A stretch of 64,000 nt of DNA, taken from NCBI RefSeq assembly GCF_000025525.1, contig NC_013887.1, positions 506,729-570,728 on the forward strand, given 5' to 3'. This document shows positions 46,826-54,979 of this stretch, one piece after another. The notes beneath the pieces were generated by a model that did no database searches, had not been told where the DNA came from, and saw only the letters and a list, made by a program, of their open reading frames with translations. The position numbers were made by a program, and so were the translations under genes. Position 1 is the stretch's first letter. Every line of letters begins with the position of its first letter. The stretch comes from Methanocaldococcus sp. FS406-22 (lineage in GTDB: Archaea > AGJL01 > Methanococci > Methanococcales > Methanocaldococcaceae).

Positions 46826-47671
46826 ATGGACATATTTAGTGGTTTTATTGGCTCGTTAATTTGGTGGCTTTTGTTCTTCTATTTAATTATGGCTCCTCAA
46901 ATACAGTATAAGCAATTACAACTTGCAAGATTAAAAATCCTTAAAGAGCTTTCAAGTAAAAGAAATTCGACAGTAATAACAATGATACATAGACAAGAAA
47001 GCATTGGCTTATTTGGAATCCCAGTTTATAAATTCATAACCATTGAAGATAGTGAAGAGATTTTGAGGGCTATAAGAACAGCTCCAAAAGATAAGCCTAT
47101 AGATTTAATTATCCACACTCCAGGAGGTTTAGTTTTAGCAGCTACTCAAATAGCAAAGGCATTAAAGGCACATCCAGCAGAGACGAGGGTTATAGTTCCA
47201 CATTATGCAATGAGTGGGGGGACTTTAATAGCTTTAGCTGCAGATAAAATAATTATGGATGAAAATGCAGTTTTAGGTCCTGTAGACCCACAGCTTGGGC
47301 AATATCCTGCTCCAAGTATAGTTAAAGCTGTAGAGCAGAAGGGAGTTGATAAGGTAGATGACCAAACCTTAATATTGGCAGATATTGCCAAAAAAGCAAT
47401 AAATCAGGTTCAAAATTTTGTATATAGTTTATTAAAGGATAAATATGGAGAAGAGAAAGCTAAAGAACTATCTAAAACATTAACAGAAGGTAGGTGGACT
47501 CATGACTATCCAATAACTGTTGAAGAAGCTAAAAAACTTGGTTTGGACGTAGATACAAATGTTCCTGAAGAGGTCTATATGCTGATGGAATTATATAAGC
47601 AACCAGTAAGACAGAGAGGAACTGTTGAGTTCATGCCATATCCAGTAAAACAGGAAAACAGCAATAAATAA
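46826..47671 (+). CDS. SDH-family membrane serine protease (SppA/ClpP-like)
   Basis: A 281-residue protein. Residues 8-28 are a membrane anchor (GSLIWWLLFFYLIMAPQI). The crotonase-type protease core follows: DLIIHTPGGLVLAATQIAKA and VPHYAMSGGTLIALAADKII, with the SGG serine near 130, then MDENAVLGPVDPQLG. A conserved lysine lies further downstream. Family members degrade membrane or secreted proteins. ATG 46826 is chosen because GTGGGGGAGAGA precedes it. It follows the GATase/P-loop gene by 12 bases. Confidence 0.88.
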   Translation: MDIFSGFIGSLIWWLLFFYLIMAPQIQYKQLQLARLKILKELSSKRNSTVITMIHRQESIGLFGIPVYKFITIEDSEEILRAIRTAPKDKPIDLIIHTPGGLVLAATQIAKALKAHPAETRVIVPHYAMSGGTLIALAADKIIMDENAVLGPVDPQLGQYPAPSIVKAVEQKGVDKVDDQTLILADIAKKAINQVQNFVYSLLKDKYGEEKAKELSKTLTEGRWTHDYPITVEEAKKLGLDVDTNVPEEVYMLMELYKQPVRQRGTVEFMPYPVKQENSNK

Positions 47672-47774
47672 AAGTTATTTTACACCTTTTATAACTTTTT
47701 TATTTTTTTATATAGTAATAATCTTATTTTAACAGTGAGAAAGATATTTTATATCGAATTCGTAGAGGTGTGTC

Positions 47775-48219
47775 GTTTCCATCCTCCAAGAGGTCTGATT
47801 TTAACTAGTCATAAAGATTAGGAATTTTAAGTTGTGATGTAACAGGTTTCCATCCTCCAAGAGGTCTGATTTTAACACGATTATTCAGATGAATTATTAA
47901 GCTTTTTAATCGAAGTTTCCATCCTCCAAGAGGTCTGATTTTAACTAGAAACAAAACACTACGCAGTTGTTAGGCAGAAAAAGTTTCCATCCTCCAAGAG
48001 GTCTGATTTTAACATTTGAGAGTTATAACAGATATATGTATGTTCATCGAGTTTCCATCCTCCAAGAGGTCTGATTTTAACTTAAGTATTTTAGAGAATT
48101 TATAAGCCCATATAACGTGTTTCCATCCTCCAAGAGGTCTGATTTTAACCACTTTCATAGCAGGGTCTACAACTTCAACGAATGTAAAGTTTCCATCCTC
48201 CAAGAGGTCTGATTTTAAC
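47775..48219 (-). CRISPR. CRISPR array, 7 perfect 31-bp repeats, 6 spacers, plus a degenerate terminal repeat
   Basis: Seven repeats begin GTTTCCATCC and end GATTTTAAC at 47775, 47846, 47915, 47983, 48051, 48119 and 48189. Spacers are 40, 38, 37, 37, 37 and 39 bases. Each repeat has a small internal stem CCTC-CAA-GAGG. A degenerate repeat at 47703-47733 (its end reads TCTTATTTTAAC against TCTGATTTTAAC) and a 41-base spacer extend the left end. Because decay marks the distal end and the minus-strand repeat ends in ATGGAAAC, like a crRNA 5' handle, I infer transcription to the left from a leader on the right. The repeat outline resembles the M. jannaschii repeat but with a different centre. The array is 6.8 kb from the csm genes. 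Confidence 0.95.
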
Positions 48220-48734
48220 AGGGCAATCATCGACAATATAATTTTAATCACTCTTCTAATATTTAAGCTTTTCGGAGGTATATTTTTCTAAGGGTAAATA
48301 ACTATCTTTATTTATAAACCCAACACTATATAAGTTTTTCCATCATCAATAAAATAGAGCATTTTTATCTTCCTAAATTCAAAAATTTAACTTATTAGTT
48401 AGAGAAATTTTATTTACCTAATTATTTAACCTTAAATTTTAAAAATCTAAATAATTCAATAAACCTGAATATTCCAAATAATCAAACTTACAAACCCTTA
48501 GAAATTAAATTTAAATCCTCTAAATTAACAAATACTATCTAATTAACAACCTTATCAAATTCCAAGTCCATTCAGCGAGACAAACACAACAATATAATAA
48601 ACACCTAAAAACACCTTAATCAAAATTATCAACAAGCCCATATAAATATTTTTTAACGCGTAAATTATTTAAGCTTTTTGTATTTACAATATTTTTAAAC
48701 AAAGTTTCAACCAAGATGATGAGTGTGATGGATT
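48220..48734 (-). promoter_or_regulatory. CRISPR leader (long, G-poor on the plus strand)
   Basis: A 515-base gene-free stretch beside the last repeat. On the minus strand CTTATATAGTG (about 48325-48338) is a good TATA box about 110 bases before the first repeat. From about 48420 to 48650 the plus strand has roughly 9 G against 48 C by hand count, a strong strand bias. Long repeats of about 400 bp beside CRISPR arrays are known in M. jannaschii, and this stretch occupies that place. The last 60-70 bases probably hold the htpX promoter. Confidence 0.6.
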
Positions 48735-49583
48735 ATGATAAATCAAATAAAAACCTACTTATTAATGGCCCTACTTGTGGGGTTAATTTACACATTTTGT
48801 ATAATGTTACATATACACCCATTGATAGCCATAATTTTCGCTTTAATTCCAAATGTTATTGCCTATTATTTCAGTGATAAACTTGTGTTAATGAGTTACA
48901 ACGCAAGAATTTTGGATGAACATGAAATGCCATGGTTACATCAAATGGTTGAAAGAGTTGCGAGAAAAGCTGGACTACCAAAACCAAAAGTGGCAATAGT
49001 TCCAACAATGACACCAAATGCATTTGCTACAGGTAGAAATCCAGAAAATGCTGTTGTGGCGGTAACTGAGGGAATACTGCAATTATTATCACCAGAAGAG
49101 TTAGAAGGAGTTATTGGGCACGAAATATCACATATAAAGCACAGGGACATATTAATAAGCACGATAGTAGCTACATTAGCTGGGGCTATAATATACGTTG
49201 CCGAATGGTTAAAATGGGGATTGTTTTTTGGTTATAATGAGGATGAAGAAAATCCATTAGAGTTAATTGGAACAATTTTGTTATTAATATTAGCCCCAAT
49301 TGCAGCTACATTAATCCAATTTGCAATTTCAAGACAGAGAGAGTTTTATGCAGATGAAGAGGGAGCTAAATTAACACATCCACTGTGGTTGGCTAACGCA
49401 TTAGCTAAGTTAGAGAGAGGAGTAGAGCTATATCCATTGGAAAGAGGAAACCCAGCAACCGCCCACATGTTTATAGTAAATCCATTTAAAGAGGATTTTG
49501 TTATGAAGCTTTTCTCAACACATCCACCAACTGAGGAGAGAATTGAGAGATTGTTAGAGATGTGTAAAAGAATGGGAAGATAA
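48735..49583 (+). CDS. htpX: membrane zinc metalloprotease HtpX
   Basis: A 282-residue protease. Two N-terminal membrane spans (about 8-45) are followed by [18 protein letters not shown], the metal site [11 protein letters not shown] (HExxH at 129-133), two more spans, and [13 protein letters not shown] (third ligand Glu). [13 protein letters not shown] closes the family pattern. It degrades misfolded membrane proteins. Start ATG 48735 lies behind GATGATGAGTGTGATGGATT. The next gene starts 12 bases after its stop. Confidence 0.95.
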   Translation: MINQIKTYLLMALLVGLIYTFCIMLHIHPLIAIIFALIPNVIAYYFSDKLVLMSYNARILDEHEMPWLHQMVERVARKAGLPKPKVAIVPTMTPNAFATGRNPENAVVAVTEGILQLLSPEELEGVIGHEISHIKHRDILISTIVATLAGAIIYVAEWLKWGLFFGYNEDEENPLELIGTILLLILAPIAATLIQFAISRQREFYADEEGAKLTHPLWLANALAKLERGVELYPLERGNPATAHMFIVNPFKEDFVMKLFSTHPPTEERIERLLEMCKRMGR

Positions 49584-49595
49584 AAAGGTGGCACT

Positions 49596-50738
49596 GTGGA
49601 AAAAGAATTAAAAGTAATAACAATAGACGAGCTAAAGAAATATATCAGAAATAATGAAGAGGATAAAATAGATGAGGTTGATGTTGTAACATCAGCAACT
49701 TGCGGAATAATGTCTGGAACTGCTGGAATCTTCCACATCCCTTTTAATAATATTTTTAGAAGGGCAGAGGAGATTTATTTAGATGATATTAAAGGAGTTG
49801 TTGGCATCTGCCCAAACGAATTTTTGGGTAAGGTAGATGCAATATTTTATGGGGAAGTGGGATTTTTATTTAAAGATTTGGTTAAAGGTAAAGTTGTAGA
49901 AGCTAAAGCAGTAAGTGAAGGAAAAATTTACAAAAATGAGATAACTATAGATGATTTGCCAACTGCAAAGATGATTGGGACAAGATTGGCATTTAAAAAC
50001 TACTCTGCAATAACTAATCTATCCGATAGAGAAGTTAAAACCATATTCCATAGATTGCCTTTAAAGAATGGCGAGGCATCATTCTCTGGCTGTGGGATGT
50101 TTAACCCATTGGAGAATATGGTTATCAAAGATGAAAAAGACGTTGTTGGAAAAAAAGCTCTATTAAATGGTGCTGAAGCTATTATATTAGGCTTTGGAAC
50201 AAGGTCATCAATAGAGAAGCCAAATTTAATGATGTCTGCAGATATGAAGGATATGAATGCCTATTATCTTGGAGGATTTATAACCTCAAATGGAGTAGAG
50301 ATATATAATACAATAGCTGTCCCTATTAATGTGAAAGAACATAAAGAAGCTTTAAAGAAGCTTGATAAAGATATTGCTCTGCCTTTGGTTAATATATTTG
50401 GTAGGGAGATTATAGATATTGGCAATTATGCAGAAGTTTGGGAGAATGTGGATTTAAGGCCAAAAATTTATTTAGATAGATGTAAAAACTGCAGAGAATG
50501 CTTAGCTGAAAAATACTGCCCAACTTTAGCTATAAAGAGAGAAGGAGGAAAAATAAAGATAACTGAGGATTGTTTTGGCTGCGGAATCTGTAATATCTGC
50601 CCCCACGGAGTGTTTGAAACAAAACTTGGTTCTATATGTGGCATTCCAATAACTTGTAGGCAGTCAGACAGAAAGAGGGCTTTAAAGTTGGCTAAGGAGT
50701 TAAAGAAGAGGATAGAGAAAGGAGAATTTAAGATATAG
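49596..50738 (+). CDS. methanogenesis marker 16 metalloprotein (DUF39 plus ferredoxin domain)
   Basis: A 380-residue protein. Residues 1-290 match DUF39 (VDVVTSATCGIMSGTAGIFH, ASFSGCGMFNPLENM, ILGFGTRSSIEKPNL), a domain tied to sulfur transfer and homocysteine formation in methanogens. The C-terminus holds cysteine clusters CKNCRECLAEKYCP and CFGCGICNICPHG for two iron-sulfur clusters. This layout is the marker 16 family. Role unknown, probably sulfur or cofactor metabolism. GTG 49596 follows AAAAAGGTGGCACT. Confidence 0.88.
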   Translation: MEKELKVITIDELKKYIRNNEEDKIDEVDVVTSATCGIMSGTAGIFHIPFNNIFRRAEEIYLDDIKGVVGICPNEFLGKVDAIFYGEVGFLFKDLVKGKVVEAKAVSEGKIYKNEITIDDLPTAKMIGTRLAFKNYSAITNLSDREVKTIFHRLPLKNGEASFSGCGMFNPLENMVIKDEKDVVGKKALLNGAEAIILGFGTRSSIEKPNLMMSADMKDMNAYYLGGFITSNGVEIYNTIAVPINVKEHKEALKKLDKDIALPLVNIFGREIIDIGNYAEVWENVDLRPKIYLDRCKNCRECLAEKYCPTLAIKREGGKIKITEDCFGCGICNICPHGVFETKLGSICGIPITCRQSDRKRALKLAKELKKRIEKGEFKI

Positions 50739-50996
50739 ATTCATCTTTTTTTCTTTTACTTAAGGTTACAGATTTATATACTATTTTAAGGAATTATCAC
50801 TCTCTATTTAAAGTATATAAAGATAATTTTCCGTTAAATTCCATTAGGTTTATATGTTATTACAAAAAAACCAATAAGCAGAAAGAAAGGCTAAAAACTG
50901 ATAATCAAATGCCAAAACTTCGCAATTTTGAAACATAAAAATAGAAAAGTCTGAAGTATTATATTTAAATATATTAGAGATAAGGTTGTGATAGTT

Positions 50997-51218
50997 ATGG
51001 ATGAGAAAAAACAGCTCATATTTAATGCTATCTTTGATATTTACAAGATATTTCTCGGTGCGGGATTAACCTTATTGGTTGCAGTCATTGTTAAGGTTGC
51101 ATTTTCTGAAGGAAGTTTTGCTACTGGTTTAACATTGTGTTTAATTGACATTTTGGCAATGTTTTATCTTAGTTGGATATTTGGAAGTATCCTGTATGAT
51201 ATTTATAAAGAATTATAG
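50997..51218 (+). CDS. small membrane protein, 73 aa
   Basis: The product has a polar N-terminus (MDEKKQLIFNAIFDIYK) and two membrane spans (FLGAGLTLLVAVIVKVAF and ATGLTLCLIDILAMFYLSW). ATG 50997 is preferred over GTG 50988, as GGTTGTGAT precedes it. TATA-like TATATTTAAATATATT lies about 30-40 bases upstream. It is convergent with another tiny membrane gene that begins directly after its stop. No family was recognised. Confidence 0.7.
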   Translation: MDEKKQLIFNAIFDIYKIFLGAGLTLLVAVIVKVAFSEGSFATGLTLCLIDILAMFYLSWIFGSILYDIYKEL

Positions 51219-51341
51219 TTACTCTTTTTGATGAATTAACTTTCTTCCAAATTTCCAATACCATATAGCCAATAATGTTGAAAATACAACCATAAAGCCA
51301 ATTACAAGCAATACTAATATAGCAAATGCATCAAATTGCAT
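51219..51341 (-). CDS. small membrane protein, 40 aa
   Basis: A short frame from ATG 51341 to TAA 51219 encodes one membrane span (AFAILVLLVIGFMVVFSTLL) followed by IWYWKFGRKLIHQKE, a positive cytoplasmic tail. AGGGAGTTGGTGGTT before the ATG is a strong ribosome binding site. Its stop codon touches the stop of the convergent 73-residue gene. The clear signal and span support a true microprotein; function unknown. Confidence 0.7.
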   Translation of the reverse strand: MQFDAFAILVLLVIGFMVVFSTLLAIWYWKFGRKLIHQKE

Positions 51342-51449
51342 AACCACCAACTCCCTCTTTTAAGCCTATACAATATTATACATACACGCACTTATAAGGG
51401 CTTTGTCTATAAAAATCAATATATTTAAGATAATAATATCCCTACATAA

Positions 51450-52595
51450 TTATTTATAACTCTCCACGATATCCTTTATTGCATTAACGACATACTCAAC
51501 CTGTTCCCATTCTAAGCCATAGACACTCATCTTAATTTCTTTAGTAACTCCAGCCCTTATTCCTCCTATTCCTCTCTTCTTCAACTCATCATAGAAGAAA
51601 AAGCCCTTTCTTTTATCTTTCTTAGCAATCTCATCTAATACTGGTGTTTCAAATTTAATTAAATCATGTTCCTTTGGTTTAATTCCTAATTGCTTAAATC
51701 CAATTTTTTCAAGTTCATCAACAACGTATCTTGTTTTTTTAATCTCTTCATCCCATCTTTTTACTCTCTCTACAACATGAGGAAAGCTCGCCATTAATGT
51801 TACTATTGGTAATCCTCTACTTGTGCATCCAAGCATCTCAACCTCTTTAACTGGGAATCTCTGTGAGGTTTTTGTTATTTTGTCGGCAAATTCTTCACTA
51901 AATGCTAAAATACCACAAGGGGCAGAGGCTGCCATACTCTTATGCCCAGACGCAACTATAAAGTCAGCTTTAACTTCTTTTCCATCAACTGGCATCCTTC
52001 CAACTGTGTATGCACAGTTCAGCAGGAATGGAATTCCCTTATTTTTAGCAATTTTACCAACTTTTTTAGCATCGTTTAGGTTTCCATACTCTCCATCTAC
52101 GTGGGTCAATAAAATTAATCCAACATTTTTTCCCTTATCCTCTAAGTTGTCTATAACCTCCTTATAGCCTTCCAAGTTTATCTTGTAGGTTGGATACTCC
52201 TCCTCATAGCCAACCTCTGCAACATTTAATTTAGCCCTCTCAGCAGCAACATAGCTTGTGTAGTGGGCATTTTTATCTAAGACAACATAATCTCCTTCAT
52301 TGCAGATTGCATGCATGACAATAAACTTTCCTTCCCTTGCTCCATGTGTAGGTCTTGCACAATCCATGTTTAGAAACTTGGCTATATCTTCCAAAAAGTC
52401 CTTTATTGGAGGGCATGTAACCTCATCCAACCTTCCATGGCAGTAATCACATACGCTGTAACCATCCCAATACTCATAAACTGCTTTTTTGGATTCTTTT
52501 GGTAAAATTCCTCCTCTTTGTATTGGGTTTAGGTTGATAAACTCCCTTGTTAAGGTTCTTGTTAAGTTTTTATACTTATCCAAGTTTATATCCAA
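51450..52595 (-). CDS. pscS: Sep-tRNA:Cys-tRNA synthase (SepCysS)
   Basis: A PLP enzyme of about 381 residues that turns O-phosphoseryl-tRNA-Cys into Cys-tRNA-Cys in methanogens lacking the usual CysRS route. FINLNPIQRGGILPKESKKA, SVCDYCHGRLDEVTCPP and FLEDIAKFLNMDCARPTHGA carry the conserved cysteines; FIVASGHKSMAASAPCGIL contains the PLP lysine. TTG 52595 (MDINLDKYKN) is favoured because GAGGTGATT precedes it with normal spacing; GTG 52604 is the alternative. The SepRS partner is elsewhere. Confidence 0.94.
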   Translation of the reverse strand: MDINLDKYKNLTRTLTREFINLNPIQRGGILPKESKKAVYEYWDGYSVCDYCHGRLDEVTCPPIKDFLEDIAKFLNMDCARPTHGAREGKFIVMHAICNEGDYVVLDKNAHYTSYVAAERAKLNVAEVGYEEEYPTYKINLEGYKEVIDNLEDKGKNVGLILLTHVDGEYGNLNDAKKVGKIAKNKGIPFLLNCAYTVGRMPVDGKEVKADFIVASGHKSMAASAPCGILAFSEEFADKITKTSQRFPVKEVEMLGCTSRGLPIVTLMASFPHVVERVKRWDEEIKKTRYVVDELEKIGFKQLGIKPKEHDLIKFETPVLDEIAKKDKRKGFFFYDELKKRGIGGIRAGVTKEIKMSVYGLEWEQVEYVVNAIKDIVESYK

Positions 52596-52613
52596 GGCAA
52601 TCACCTCAAAGTT

Positions 52614-53231
52614 TTATAATAAAGCCCCTTTAATTCCATTGACTATCATCTGCACAGCTATTGCTGTCAATATTAAACCCATCATTCTTGTTAATATTCT
52701 AATCCCTAATCTACCAATCTTATCTAAGACCTTTTCAGCTGATAGTAATGTTAGGTAGGTTATTCCAAGGGATAATAGTATAGCCAATATAACCAAAAAC
52801 CTATCTCCAATGTCTGATGCCTCAGCCATTGCAACCATACAGGCAGTTATTGAACCCGGTCCAGCCAATAGAGGGGTTGCTAAAGGCATCAATGCTATCT
52901 CATCAATTTCATAAGCAGCTTCTATCTCCTTTCTATGGATTTTTGCCTCTTGCTGACCCCTAACCATGTCTAAAGATATTAATAGCAACAAAATACCCCC
53001 AGCAATCTTAAAGGCATCTAAAGATATGCCAAAAAACTTTAGTATCCACTCTCCAAAAAGTGTAAATGCCAATAATATAGCTAATGCATAAATAACTGTT
53101 CTCTTTGCAACCAAATCTCTCTCCTTTTTTGGATAGGACTCAGTTAAAGTTATAAATACAGGAACAGCACCAAATGGGTTTAAAATTGAGAATATTGATG
53201 TAAATGCTAATATGAAGTATTGCAACTCCAT
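52614..53231 (-). CDS. MarC family membrane protein
   Basis: A 205-residue protein with six hydrophobic spans. ILNPFGAVPVFITLTESYPK and VLAGPGSITACMVAM match the MarC/UPF0056 signature (NPxGxxP and PLxxGPG). The family was once linked to multiple antibiotic resistance, but its role remains unknown. It shares a strand with SepCysS and lies 18 bases upstream of it, so co-transcription is likely. Confidence 0.9.
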   Translation of the reverse strand: MELQYFILAFTSIFSILNPFGAVPVFITLTESYPKKERDLVAKRTVIYALAILLAFTLFGEWILKFFGISLDAFKIAGGILLLLISLDMVRGQQEAKIHRKEIEAAYEIDEIALMPLATPLLAGPGSITACMVAMAEASDIGDRFLVILAILLSLGITYLTLLSAEKVLDKIGRLGIRILTRMMGLILTAIAVQMIVNGIKGALL

Positions 53232-53240
53232 AATCTCACA

Positions 53241-53957
53241 TTAAAATTTTACTCTTTTCCTAATCCCCTCATATAAATCAATTACATTTCCATTTAAGAA
53301 TGCTGACATAGTATATATAACTCCTGGTGGGATGATATTTATCTCTTCCCCATTTTTGACAAAGCATATTTTATCAAAGCTCAATAAACCACCATAGATA
53401 AGGCAGGCTAATTTTGGGATATCTTCAAGCTCTTCAACAGTTATAACAACCACTGGATCATCACTCTCAGCTCCGGTATATCCAATACCAGGGATCTTTA
53501 TTGGCTCATTAGAGACAGAGCAACCGACGTCATAGCCAAACTTCTCCCCTATCTCCTTAACAAATAAAGCCATCTCATCTACAAAGCTCTCTCCACCGTA
53601 GGTATCAAAAGCTATTATTAAGGCATCTCCATACTCTGATGCAGATTCAGCTATAGCGTAGGATAAGCCCTCTCCAGCTTTATCTTTATCTTTAGATATG
53701 CCTTTTAAATCATCAAAGCCTTCAGCATATTTATTTAGAATTTCAAAGATTATTCTGTTGTTCTCTTCAATTAAATTTTCTGGGACAAAGGATGTTATAA
53801 CTATATCGTCCCCAGTTATGTTTGAGATACAGCTTTTTATGCCTAATTTTGATAATTTCTCTTTAACTTCTCTATTAACCAATTCATTAACCTTGGGGTT
53901 TGTTTTTACATCATTATCTGAGATATCAACTCCAATACTTATGATATATTTTTTCAT
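53241..53957 (-). CDS. conserved methanogen protein, unknown
   Basis: A 238-residue soluble protein. I recall similar sequences in methanogens but no defined function. Visible features are an acidic alpha/beta N-terminal half (KKYIISIGVDISDNDVKTNP), a GEGLSYAIAESASEYGDALI helix and YGGESFVDEMALFVKEIGEK, and a repeated hydrophobic strand VVVITVEELEDIPKLACLI. No metal or nucleotide motif is certain. It heads a three-gene minus-strand set with marC and SepCysS (9 bases to marC). Confidence 0.7.
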   Translation of the reverse strand: MKKYIISIGVDISDNDVKTNPKVNELVNREVKEKLSKLGIKSCISNITGDDIVITSFVPENLIEENNRIIFEILNKYAEGFDDLKGISKDKDKAGEGLSYAIAESASEYGDALIIAFDTYGGESFVDEMALFVKEIGEKFGYDVGCSVSNEPIKIPGIGYTGAESDDPVVVITVEELEDIPKLACLIYGGLLSFDKICFVKNGEEINIIPPGVIYTMSAFLNGNVIDLYEGIRKRVKF

Positions 53958-54032
53958 CCTCTCAGCCTATTAATAGCTATCAGCAAAAGGTTTAAATTTT
54001 GGTTAATAAATATAACATTATAGCTATAAAAA

Positions 54033-54104
54033 TGCCCCGGGAAACCGCGGGGGATGAGCGACATCCCGGCAAGCGATGAGTCTCCTTTGCTCCCCCGGGG
54101 CACA
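54033..54104 (+). ncRNA. GC-rich structured RNA, possible H/ACA-type guide
   Basis: A 72-base island of very high GC in AT-rich DNA. TGCCCCGGG (54033-54041) pairs with CCCGGGGCA (54094-54102) as a perfect 9-bp stem. Inside, GGGAT-GAGCGAC-ATCCC can pair and GATGAG occurs twice, like halves of a kink-turn. On the plus strand the stem is followed by ACA (54102-54104), as in archaeal H/ACA guides, and an AATAAATATAAC stretch about 25 bases upstream could be the TATA box. It ends one base before the truA stop region. A structured RNA is near certain; the H/ACA assignment and the strand are inference. Confidence 0.65.
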
Positions 54105-54105
54105 C

Positions 54106-54882
54106 TTAAATAAACTCCAATACTGTTTTTGCTATACCTAACTTCATAACTTGCAATTTAAAGAACTCTTCCCAATACTCTTTAAATTTTCTTATTGAGT
54201 AGTTGTCATATATATAATCAACATCTACCTTGGCCTCAACAAGTATTAATCCATCTGGTGGAAATGTTGGAACTCCTTCTCTATGATTCTCATCTAAAAG
54301 CTTACCAATCCAATCTACTGGCTTTTTTCCTCTACCAACTAAATCTAATGCTCCAACTATCTTCCTAACCATATTCCATAAAAAGCTCTCTCCAATAATG
54401 TCTATTGTTAAATAAAACTCATTTTCAGAGATTTTTATATCGTATATGGTTCTTATTGGACTTTTTTCTTTTGATTTATCTCTCTTTGATAGGTTGTGGA
54501 AGGAATGAGTGCCAATCATCTTCTTTGCTCCCTCTTTTATTGCATCTATGTTATAGTTGATATTTGGCAGTATATACCTATAATGTCTGTATTTTACTTT
54601 TGGTATTTCATCTATTTCTCTATATCCCAAAACCCAGATGCCTTTATCTTTTAATTTTGCATTTATGTATGAGAGGATGGGTTCTTTTTTTAGCTCTACA
54701 ATAACAAAATTTCCTAAGGCAGAGACTCCTTTATCTGTCCTTCCTCCACTGTAGATTATTTTCTTTTTAGCTAAAAAATCAATCTCTTCTAAGGTATCTA
54801 AGAGGATATCGCAAACTGTCTGTTTATGTGGTTGTTGTTGGAAGGAGTATCTTCCGTCATAAGCTATTTTTAATATGTGCAT
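54106..54882 (-). CDS. truA: tRNA pseudouridine synthase TruA
   Basis: A 258-residue enzyme. ILKIAYDGRYSFQQQPHKQT, then IIYSGGRTDKGVSALGNFV with the catalytic Asp in GRTDKGV, and IIGESFLWNMVRKIVGAL are TruA hallmarks. It isomerises uridines 38-40 of the anticodon arm. ATG 54882 is preferred to ATG 54894 because GGTGATAACT precedes it. The structured RNA lies directly after its stop codon. Confidence 0.94.
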   Translation of the reverse strand: MHILKIAYDGRYSFQQQPHKQTVCDILLDTLEEIDFLAKKKIIYSGGRTDKGVSALGNFVIVELKKEPILSYINAKLKDKGIWVLGYREIDEIPKVKYRHYRYILPNINYNIDAIKEGAKKMIGTHSFHNLSKRDKSKEKSPIRTIYDIKISENEFYLTIDIIGESFLWNMVRKIVGALDLVGRGKKPVDWIGKLLDENHREGVPTFPPDGLILVEAKVDVDYIYDNYSIRKFKEYWEEFFKLQVMKLGIAKTVLEFI

Positions 54883-54979
54883 AGTTATCACCATATTAAT
54901 ATTTCCAAATTAATAAAATAGAAAACTATTTATACAACTTTTTTATTATAGTTAAGGTTCTACAAATTTCTGAGGTGGA

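Noticed and set aside
48009-48251. 80-residue minus-strand frame
   Set aside because: It is translation through CRISPR repeats and spacers; the repeated peptide comes from the repeat unit.
48630-48645. Self-targeting spacer: AAGCCCATATA shared by spacer 5 (48082-48118) and the leader
   Set aside because: Only 11 matching bases in AT-rich DNA; expected by chance.
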